Part shown: positions 58,046 to 64,000 of the stretch, piece after piece
Layout of the letters: each line of letters starts with the position of its first letter
Position numbering within the stretch: the first letter of the stretch is position 1
From: Solimonas fluminis
GTDB taxonomy: Bacteria > Pseudomonadota > Gammaproteobacteria > Nevskiales > Nevskiaceae
Reading direction: 5' to 3'
Assembly (NCBI RefSeq): GCF_002930645.1
Contig: NZ_PSNW01000010.1
Span: 62,281 to 126,280 of the forward strand
Length of the DNA stretch: 64,000 bases
The notes under the pieces: generated by a model
The model's database searches: none
What the model was told of the DNA's origin: nothing
Seen by the model: only the letters and a program-made list of their open reading frames with translations
Made by a program: the position numbers and the translations under genes

Positions 58046-59341
58046 CTAACGCAACGGAGCGGCGAGGCTGAGCATGCCCTTGAGCCCCGTGCCGAACCGA
58101 GCCAAGGCGGTGCGGTGTTCGCGCAGGGCGCCGTAAGGCAGATAGTGGAGCTTCAGATCGGAAACCCGGCTGAAGGCCGGCCGACCCAGTTGTGCACGCA
58201 CCTGCTCCTGCCGATCGTCGGGGGCAACGAGGAAATAATTGCCGGACGCCGGTTCATCGAAGGAGAGCGCGAGGTCCAGCATGCGCACGATGCCTGAATA
58301 GATACTGGTCGTGTGCTCGACCTCGAAGGCCGCGGCAATCCGCTCCTGGTCGGGGTCGATCCACAGCACATCGATCAGCCGGATCGATTCAGCACTGCCG
58401 GCCGCGGCGATCCTGGGGGGCAAAGTGTCGACGCAGCCATCGGCCAGGCGGCCGCCGCCGTAGGGCCTTGAACGGTCGTTTGCGGCGATCCAGACCAGAT
58501 AGCCCAGCGCCTGACCCAGGTCCCTCAGCCAGCCCTGCACCTCGGTATGGGTGAGATCGCCCTCGGCCGCTGTCAGAAGCGCGCTGCTGACACGAGCCGA
58601 CTGCTCGCGCACCAGTGCGAGGTCCGCCCGCCATTGGGCGATCAGCTCCTCTTCGCCACCGATCGCCGGCGCCGTATAGCGGCCGGAACCGATATCGAAC
58701 AGCAGCCCGCCGATGGCGCCGAGGTCATTGGAAAGCAGCTGACGGTACCGCTGGTTGAATTCGAGGATGCCCCGGCGCATGGCCAGGTATTCCTCCCAGC
58801 TGCCGAGTTTGGCCTGTGCTCCGGTCAGCAGGTTGTAGCCGCGCACGATCGCGGTGTTGAAGGGCGGTATCAGGGTGGGATGCAGGAAGTACAGAAGGTT
58901 TGCGGCCGCGGGTCCCAGACCCTTGATGTGCTGCGCGTCCAGTTGCTGGATCGCCGCCAGCACGGGTTCTTCAGTCTGGCAGCAGGCGCAGCTGTGCAGG
59001 AAGCGCCCGAAGGCGCGCTGATTGTCCGGGTTCTCGTAGATGTCCGGGATGCGCAGTTTCGGCTTCCAGAGAAAGGCATGATCGGCGCCCCGGAAAATCT
59101 GGCGCTGTTCCGCGATGCTGCTGACCACCGTCTCCAGCGAGGATCCCCGGTAGGCGTTGCCGAAGCGCCCGGCATCGATTTCTTCGACGACCGCGGCAAG
59201 GCCCCGCCGGATGGAGCGGAAGTTCTTCAGTCGCTCCTCCCACAGGAACCAGCTTCGGTAGGTTGCGGCGGGGTCTTCACGCCAGACCTCCAGCATTTGC
59301 CGGGTCGCGGCAGCAATGTCTTCGGGTGCAAGTAAATTCAT
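58046..59341 (-). CDS. Orphan protein with PD-(D/E)XK-nuclease-like C-terminus
   Basis: 431 residues from ATG 59341. The N-terminal ~200 residues include a helical module with KGLGPAAANLLYFLHP (resembling a helix-hairpin-helix) and a Cys pair (CACCQTEE). The C-terminal part has LIDVLWIDPDQERIAAAFEV followed by EHTTSIYSGIVRMLDLAL, a D...ExE arrangement resembling restriction-like nucleases. No methyltransferase or helicase partner is adjacent. Annotated function uncertain; a standalone defence nuclease is one possibility. Confidence 0.5.
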   Translation of the reverse strand: MNLLAPEDIAAATRQMLEVWREDPAATYRSWFLWEERLKNFRSIRRGLAAVVEEIDAGRFGNAYRGSSLETVVSSIAEQRQIFRGADHAFLWKPKLRIPDIYENPDNQRAFGRFLHSCACCQTEEPVLAAIQQLDAQHIKGLGPAAANLLYFLHPTLIPPFNTAIVRGYNLLTGAQAKLGSWEEYLAMRRGILEFNQRYRQLLSNDLGAIGGLLFDIGSGRYTAPAIGGEEELIAQWRADLALVREQSARVSSALLTAAEGDLTHTEVQGWLRDLGQALGYLVWIAANDRSRPYGGGRLADGCVDTLPPRIAAAGSAESIRLIDVLWIDPDQERIAAAFEVEHTTSIYSGIVRMLDLALSFDEPASGNYFLVAPDDRQEQVRAQLGRPAFSRVSDLKLHYLPYGALREHRTALARFGTGLKGMLSLAAPLR

Positions 59342-59554
59342 TGAGGAGCGCGTTGTCGGAAGGAAGCCTGCAGTCTGCAAGTGGCTGCGGCAGAACCGCT
59401 CCATTTTGCAGGGAGCGGCGTGGGACCACGGTCCAGAGATTGCGGGCCAAGCACCTGAAGGGGTTGTCCTTCTGGAGCAGGCATGGCTGCTGCACCCGAA
59501 AGGCGGCGGGCCTTCGCGGTCCGCCGACCACTATTCTTAATTGGAGACAATGAC

Positions 59555-59932
59555 ATGGCCCACGAACAATTCCGAGAATGCATTGAAGCCTGCCAGGCCT
59601 GCGCCGACGCCTGCGATCACTGCGCAACCGCCTGCCTGCAGGAGCCCGACGTTCGGGAGATGGCCCGCTGCGTCGCGCTCGACATGGACTGCGCGCAGGT
59701 CTGCCGCTTTGCCGCTTCGGCGATGGCTCGCGGCAGTGAGTTCGCCGGTGCGATCTGCCAGCTCTGCGCGGAGATTTGCGAGGCCTGCGGCGAGGAATGC
59801 GAACGCCATTCCCCTGACCACTGCCAGCAGTGCGCCGAGGCCTGTCGGCGCTGCGCGGAGGCCTGCCGACAGATGGCGAGCAAGGCTCCGGCACGCGGCT
59901 CCGAACAGGGCACGGCCACCGCCGCCCACTAG
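59555..59932 (+). CDS. Csp-type copper storage protein (cytosolic, Csp3-like)
   Basis: 125 residues from ATG 59555 (TTGGAGA upstream). Nineteen cysteines line four helices: CIEACQACADACDHCATAC, CVALDMDCAQVC, CQLCAEICEACGEEC, CQQCAEACRRCAEAC. Csp proteins store many Cu(I) ions in a four-helix bundle. No signal peptide, so Csp3-like and cytosolic. It is the sole gene between the nuclease-like gene and the leftward copper operon. Confidence 0.88.
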   Translation: MAHEQFRECIEACQACADACDHCATACLQEPDVREMARCVALDMDCAQVCRFAASAMARGSEFAGAICQLCAEICEACGEECERHSPDHCQQCAEACRRCAEACRQMASKAPARGSEQGTATAAH

Positions 59933-59953
59933 TCGACGCAGGCGGACGACAGG

Positions 59954-59982
59954 GCCCGGCAAGGCGGCGTCGCTTGCCGGGC
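59954..59982. terminator. Bidirectional hairpin between csp and merR
   Basis: Perfect 10-bp arms GCCCGGCAAG / CTTGCCGGGC with a 9-nt loop between convergent transcripts. No long T-run; probably a shared terminator. Confidence 0.55.
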
Positions 59983-60039
59983 GCTTCGTCGGGAACCAGA
60001 GGGGGTGGACCGCTGAAGCCGGCGTCGGCATGGCGGCGT

Positions 60040-60540
60040 TCATCGGACCTTGGCCTGGTAGCTGTCAGGCCCCAGCAGCGCGGCGATGATGGAGGCGCGA
60101 CCCGTAGCGCGGCCCTTCGCCTTGCCGGCGTGCTGCCGCAAGCGGTCCCGGATGGCGGTGAGATCATGAATGCGGCGCTCGATCTCGCGAACCCTCGGTT
60201 CGATACCCGATTCCAACTTGCCGCTGAGGTCACCCTGATGCTCAAGACGCAGGATGTCGGCAATTTCGTCCAGGTTGAAGCCCAGGGCCCGCACGCGCCG
60301 GATGAACCGCAATCGATCGACGTCATCCGCGCCAAAGTTGCGATATCCCGATGTCGCTCGACGCGCCTTGGGCAAAAGCCCCAGGCGTTCGTAAAACCGG
60401 ATCGTGTCGACCGTGGTGTCCGTGAGCTTGGCGAGACGGCCGATGGTGACGCGCGGTAAGGCCTGAGCATCGTCGGAAGTCGGCAGCGCAGAGAGTCCAC
60501 CCGATCGTCGCGGCGGCGTGCCTCGTCGGTGCGCGCTCAT
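60040..60540 (-). CDS. MerR-family regulator lacking metal-ligand cysteines
   Basis: 166 residues. HTH and wing: TIGRLAKLTDTTVDTIRFYE, LGLLPKARRATSGYR; the dimerisation coiled coil follows. At the effector loop, where CueR/MerR relatives have two cysteines, the sequence reads HAGKAKGRATGRASIIAAL with none; the protein has no cysteine at all. A 29-residue N-terminal extension precedes the HTH; a shorter start is possible. Last gene of the leftward operon, overlapping the DUF411 gene by 4 bp. Confidence 0.83.
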   Translation of the reverse strand: MSAHRRGTPPRRSGGLSALPTSDDAQALPRVTIGRLAKLTDTTVDTIRFYERLGLLPKARRATSGYRNFGADDVDRLRFIRRVRALGFNLDEIADILRLEHQGDLSGKLESGIEPRVREIERRIHDLTAIRDRLRQHAGKAKGRATGRASIIAALLGPDSYQAKVR

Positions 60541-61064
60541 GGCGCCGCCGGTCCGTGTTTAGCGAATACCGACGGCGGGGCCTCATCGCTGAACAGCAGG
60601 ACCTCGTAGGGGTCGACGCGATCCCCTTGCTCCATGCCGGGAGATCCGATCGGCATGCCCGGCACCGCGAGCCCCTTGGCCTTGGGACGCTCGGCCAGCA
60701 GCCGTCGGATTTCTTCCGCGGGCACATGGCCTTCGATGAGGTATCCCCGCACGATAGCCGTGTGACAGGACGCCAGGTCAGTAGGCACACCCAGCCGGGT
60801 CTTGAGTGGATTCATAGCGTTTTCATTGCGCACGTCGACCGAGAAGCCCGCGTTCCGGAGGTGCTCGACCCATTTGGAACAGCAGTGGCAGGTGGGGCTT
60901 TTGTAGACGACCACGTCATCCGCGGCCGCGGCCGCGGCCGCGGGCGGCGCGGATAGCTGCCGGTAGGCCCCGCCAATGAGGAACAGCGCGGTGAGGCCAG
61001 CGGCGAGGGCGACGAGGAGGGGACGGCGATCCCGGTGGGCGGTGCGTGGATTCATGATTGGCAT
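60537..61064 (-). CDS. DUF411 metal-binding protein (CopG-like)
   Basis: 175 residues, ATG 61064 (or 61055). N-terminal membrane anchor/signal (LLVALAAGLTALFLIGGAYR), then DVVVYKSPTCHCCSKWVEHL, the DUF411 Cys-His-Cys-Cys motif, and SCHTAIVRGYLIEGHVPAEE. Found in copper and silver resistance clusters as a periplasmic protein. Position between the outer-membrane protein and merR fits that. Confidence 0.82.
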   Translation of the reverse strand: MPIMNPRTAHRDRRPLLVALAAGLTALFLIGGAYRQLSAPPAAAAAAADDVVVYKSPTCHCCSKWVEHLRNAGFSVDVRNENAMNPLKTRLGVPTDLASCHTAIVRGYLIEGHVPAEEIRRLLAERPKAKGLAVPGMPIGSPGMEQGDRVDPYEVLLFSDEAPPSVFAKHGPAAP

Positions 61065-61074
61065 CTCATAAGGA

Positions 61075-62127
61075 CTACAGGAATCGCCATTGCCAGTTCA
61101 GCCGTCCGAGAAAAGTGGTCTTGAGTTGCGGTCCATCCAGGTCCTGGTACACCGGCGCGCCGACCTCCAGAAACACACGCTGTTGCTCGGAGCGGGGGCT
61201 CTGGCCTGGCCTCAGGTCAAAGCCGACCAGGAAATCCAGCCGCTTGCCGCCCTGCAGGGACGGATCCTTGGTCGGCTCGTCCGCGGGATCGAGTTCCGCA
61301 TCGGCGCCGCGGATGTTCTCGACGCGGCGGGCCTCGACGCGCGCCGAGGCATTGGCCACCTCGTTGAGGCGACGGATCATCCACAGGCCCAGCCGATAGT
61401 CGTTGCCGAGTCGATAGCCGTTGTCGTTGTCGCCGACACGAAGAGTCGGCAGGAACTCCGCGCCCCAGCCCCATTGCGCGGCCTGTCCCAGGTAGGCGAC
61501 TCCAGGACTCAGGGAAACGGTGCCGGCGCCCAGCTGCATGGGGTATTCCAGGCGCATGCCGTTCATGCGCTCGTCGATCGAGCCGGTCGGCAGGCTGAGG
61601 CCGGCATTGAGCACAACGCGATGGCGCAGATCGGGCTGCGCATAGACGACGTACTGCGCACGCAGTCCGACATCGCCGATGCCGCTGGTGCGTTCGTTGA
61701 ACCGCTCGCCGTCGGCGGTGAGATGCTCCATCGACTTGACGAGGTAGGGCAGCGTTGCCATCAGCGCCAGATCGTCGGTCGCCGCGTACATCAGCATGCC
61801 CATATGCATCTGCATGCTCATCTTGGTGGGCGCGGCGAAGTAGTTCTGCAGGATTTCACCCTCGCTAATCCGCCCGGTGCCATCAAGGTTTCGGTTCATC
61901 CGCTCGTAGCCGTATTCGTAGGCCGCCATCCATTTGCTGCCATGACCCAGCATGAACGCCGCCGGCTGTAACCCATGGGTCATGGTGGCCATTTGGTCCA
62001 TGTTCCGTGACGGCACGGGAATGACGGGATAGGTCGCGGGTTCCGGTGTGGAACGATCCTGTGCGAGTGCCGGAATGGTGCTGACCAGCAACGCGATCAG
62101 CAGGGAGGCCTGCGAGTATGGCTTCAT
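61075..62127 (-). CDS. Outer-membrane transporter-like protein, Met-rich
   Basis: 350 residues with signal peptide (SLLIALLVSTIPALAQ). Beta-rich after ~50, with PTKMSMQMHMGMLMYA, many Met residues that could bind Cu(I), and a C-terminal aromatic strand ending WQWRFL, as in outer-membrane barrels. The family (PF13557-like, phenol-degradation-type) is an inference. It follows the cyclase gene with a 4-bp overlap. Confidence 0.7.
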   Translation of the reverse strand: MKPYSQASLLIALLVSTIPALAQDRSTPEPATYPVIPVPSRNMDQMATMTHGLQPAAFMLGHGSKWMAAYEYGYERMNRNLDGTGRISEGEILQNYFAAPTKMSMQMHMGMLMYAATDDLALMATLPYLVKSMEHLTADGERFNERTSGIGDVGLRAQYVVYAQPDLRHRVVLNAGLSLPTGSIDERMNGMRLEYPMQLGAGTVSLSPGVAYLGQAAQWGWGAEFLPTLRVGDNDNGYRLGNDYRLGLWMIRRLNEVANASARVEARRVENIRGADAELDPADEPTKDPSLQGGKRLDFLVGFDLRPGQSPRSEQQRVFLEVGAPVYQDLDGPQLKTTFLGRLNWQWRFL

Positions 62128-63119
62128 GTTTTTCTCCTCCTGGACGACTGATGAGTCAAATACACCGAGACGGGGGCATCGAAGCCCTTGAGGTGCTGCG
62201 GCTCTGCGTGCAGCAGGAAGGCATTGGCATGGTCCTGCTGGCTTGCACGCGCGTGGTTCATGACCGCTTCGGTTGCGGCAATGCCGCCCGGAGGGGCGAG
62301 CTTGAGCAGGCGTGCCGCGGTGTGCACAGCCGTGCCGATGAAGGAAAGTCCACGGCGTTCGCGGCCGCCAATCCGGCCAATAACCAGCGGACCGAAGTCC
62401 AGGGCCATGCGCACCTCGGGGAGGTCGGGGCGGGTTACGCGGCGTTCGGCGAGCGCATCACGAATGGCGAAGGCCGCGGGTAGGCTCTCCGTGGGACTGG
62501 CGAAGTACAGCATGGCACCGTCACCTTCGAAGTCATGGACATCGCCGCAGTGGCTTACGGCGATTTCCGTCACGATCTCCATGAAGGCCTGCACCAGGCC
62601 GAGTACCTGCTCGGGGGCATGGGTCGCGAACAGGCGCGTGGAGTCGACCATGTCGACGAACAGCACGGCCAGGTCTCGGCGGGCGGGCAGGGCCAGGCCT
62701 CTCAGGAATGCGGCTTCCGCAATGAGATCGCCCTGCGGTTCCTCGGCCAGGACCGTCCACCCGGCAATCTGACGCCGGGCTTCGGGGGCGAGCACCGCAG
62801 TGACGCCGCCGCCGGCAAGCCAGGCGGGCCATCCGCCGTCCAGGACCGCGATGTCGCGGTATCCCGCCGCGTCGAGCCAACGTGCGACGCGAGTGCTCGA
62901 AGCCTGTCCGTTGCACAGGCAGTAGACGACGATCGGCGTCGAGCGCGGCAGATCGGGAAGCTGTGGCGGCTGCTCGTCCATATGGATCGGAACCGCATGC
63001 GGCAGCGCCAGCGGCTCACGTCGAAACGCGTCACGGCGCCGGGCATCGAGCAGCAGCGGCGCGGGAGAGTGCCGAAGCCGCTCGCTCAACGCTGCGGGCG
63101 TGATGCGGCCGATGCTCAA
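62124..63119 (-). CDS. Rhodanese-class III nucleotide cyclase fusion
   Basis: 331 residues from TTG 63119, which overlaps the ATPase stop (TTGA). Residues ~5-110: rhodanese-like domain with [20 protein letters not shown] (active-site-region Cys67, Cys69). Residues ~148-325: class III cyclase domain with metal Asp156 in LFVDMVDST, Asp200 in [11 protein letters not shown] and Arg270 in the VxTAAR segment, where the usual Asn (V-N-x-A-x-R) is His266. Substrate, ATP or GTP, cannot be told. No membrane segment; cytosolic. Confidence 0.85.
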   Translation of the reverse strand: MSIGRITPAALSERLRHSPAPLLLDARRRDAFRREPLALPHAVPIHMDEQPPQLPDLPRSTPIVVYCLCNGQASSTRVARWLDAAGYRDIAVLDGGWPAWLAGGGVTAVLAPEARRQIAGWTVLAEEPQGDLIAEAAFLRGLALPARRDLAVLFVDMVDSTRLFATHAPEQVLGLVQAFMEIVTEIAVSHCGDVHDFEGDGAMLYFASPTESLPAAFAIRDALAERRVTRPDLPEVRMALDFGPLVIGRIGGRERRGLSFIGTAVHTAARLLKLAPPGGIAATEAVMNHARASQQDHANAFLLHAEPQHLKGFDAPVSVYLTHQSSRRRKT

Positions 63120-64000
63120 GTGGCCTCCGGCCAGAGCTGTGCCGAACGCAGCCGCAGCGCATTGGCCACGACCGACACGGAGGACAGGCTCATCGCGGCA
63201 CTGGCGAGCATGGGCGACAGCAGCAGGCCGAAAAACGGATACAGCACACCGGCCGCGATAGGCACGCCCAGGGCGTTGTAGACGAAGGCCAGGAACAGGT
63301 TCTGGCGAATGTTGCGCATCGTGGCGCGGGACAGGGCCACGCTGCGCGCGATGCCGCGCAGGTCGCCCTTGAGTAAGGTAACGCTGGCAGACTGCATGGC
63401 CACATCGGTGCCCGTGCCCATCGCGATGCCGACATCGGCCGAGCTCAGCGCCGGAGCATCGTTGACGCCGTCACCCGCCATGGCAACGCGGCGGCCTTCG
63501 CGCTGCAGGCGTTGCACGACGCCGGCCTTGTCCTGGGGCAGGACGTCGGCGATGACCTCGTCAATGCCGAGTTCTTGGGCGACCGCGCGTGCGGTGCGCT
63601 CATTGTCTCCGGTCAGCATCAGGATTCGCAGGCCAGCGGATTTCAGGGCCGTAACGGCCTCTGGCGTGGAGGCCTTGATCGCGTCGGCGACAGCAATGAT
63701 GCCGGCGGGCCGGCCGTCGATGGCCACGAATACTGCGGTCTGTCCCTTGAGCCGGGCCAGTTCCGCGGGGCTGATCAGGGCTTCCGTCGGAATCCGGCGA
63801 GCTTCAAGCAGACGCTGGTTCCCCACGAGGACCTTGCGATCGCCGACGGTTGCCCAGACGCCGAGTCCCGGATCGGAGCCGAACTCCGTGGCTGCAGGGA
63901 TGGACCCCGAAGTGTGTTGCGCGGCCGCTTCGACGATCGCGCGACCCAGGGGATGTTCGCTCAGCGCCTCCGCGGCGGCAGCCAGGGAAAATACTTCCGC
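63116..64000 (-). CDS. copA: Copper-translocating P-type ATPase, C-terminal part (cut by window edge)
   Basis: About 295 residues, open through base 64000. The nucleotide domain has [13 protein letters not shown] (the HP motif) and GNQRLLEAR; the hinge has [19 protein letters not shown] and [20 protein letters not shown]. The last membrane helices have [13 protein letters not shown] (YN) and [15 protein letters not shown] (MxxSS), the PIB-1 signature for Cu(I)/Ag(I). The phosphorylation DKTGT motif and metal-binding N-terminus lie outside the window. Confidence 0.92.
   Translation of the reverse strand, partial: AEVFSLAAAAEALSEHPLGRAIVEAAAQHTSGSIPAATEFGSDPGLGVWATVGDRKVLVGNQRLLEARRIPTEALISPAELARLKGQTAVFVAIDGRPAGIIAVADAIKASTPEAVTALKSAGLRILMLTGDNERTARAVAQELGIDEVIADVLPQDKAGVVQRLQREGRRVAMAGDGVNDAPALSSADVGIAMGTGTDVAMQSASVTLLKGDLRGIARSVALSRATMRNIRQNLFLAFVYNALGVPIAAGVLYPFFGLLLSPMLASAAMSLSSVSVVANALRLRSAQLWPEAT

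Noticed and set aside
63116-63826. P-type ATPase starting at the internal GTG at 63826
   Set aside because: The frame stays open to base 64000 with conserved ATPase sequence (SEHPLG), so this is an internal codon.

Overview
The window is high-GC DNA from a gammaproteobacterium. The order uvrY-uvrC-pgsA-tRNA-Gly-tRNA-Cys matches the enterobacterial uvrY-uvrC-pgsA-glyW-cysT block, and the flanking housekeeping genes (long FabG, RibA, class 2 PyrD, OmpA with TSP3 repeats) fit; a Nevskiales/Solimonas-like host is my guess only. No rRNA and no CRISPR array was seen.

Layout. (1) 1-14.7 kb, chromosomal core: partial fabG, ribA, an ABC1 kinase, pyrD, an OmpA protein, a metallophosphoesterase lipoprotein cluster, a Tat-exported PhoX phosphatase with a Pho-box-like promoter, uvrY-uvrC-pgsA and two tRNAs. 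(2) 14.69-28.16 kb, a 13.4-kb provirus inserted at tRNA-Cys and bounded by 44-bp perfect direct repeats. It encodes a repressor, small early proteins, a rolling-circle Rep, a small packaging-type ATPase, an adenine methylase, a P2-like (double-jelly-roll type) capsid protein, a run of small membrane proteins, a beta-helix spike, a lytic transglycosylase and an integrase. It has no terminase, portal or tail genes. I read it as an integrated tailless, membrane-containing virus related to PM2/FLiP-like viruses; this is the most interesting element here. (3) 28.3-34.7 kb: a second integrase directly outside the right att site, then plasmid-type cargo of lower GC: two KfrA-like coiled-coil DNA-binding proteins, each with its own palindromic operator, two DUF2384 antitoxin-like proteins without a toxin, an Xre regulator and orphan genes.

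(4) 34.7-45.1 kb, arsenic and phosphate: a Crp/Fnr regulator divergent from a TauD-type dioxygenase and an ArsO-like flavin monooxygenase; a recombinase-like fragment; a second PhoX; then an ars cluster of arsC, a small exported protein, two ArsR repressors, ArsI C-As lyase, an aquaporin, two more arsenate reductases and ArsH. There is no ArsB or Acr3 pump. Three matching ATTCGA-N6-TCGAA sites mark the two ars promoters, so arsenate entering by phosphate routes would be reduced by three enzymes and arsenite could leave through the aquaporin. (5) 45.2-64 kb, membrane and copper/silver functions: a sterol-desaturase-like protein, a membrane protein and an AraC regulator, then a Cus-type tripartite efflux operon followed by small exported or Cys-rich proteins (including an unrecognised protein with a 33-residue triple repeat), a DUF305 protein, a YheT-like hydrolase, a nuclease-like orphan, a Csp-type copper-storage protein, and a leftward operon of a Cu-ATPase (cut by the window edge), a rhodanese-cyclase fusion, a Met-rich outer-membrane protein, a DUF411 protein and a MerR regulator with no cysteine.

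Coordinates and motifs were read by eye. Family names rest on motif recognition, not on searches.
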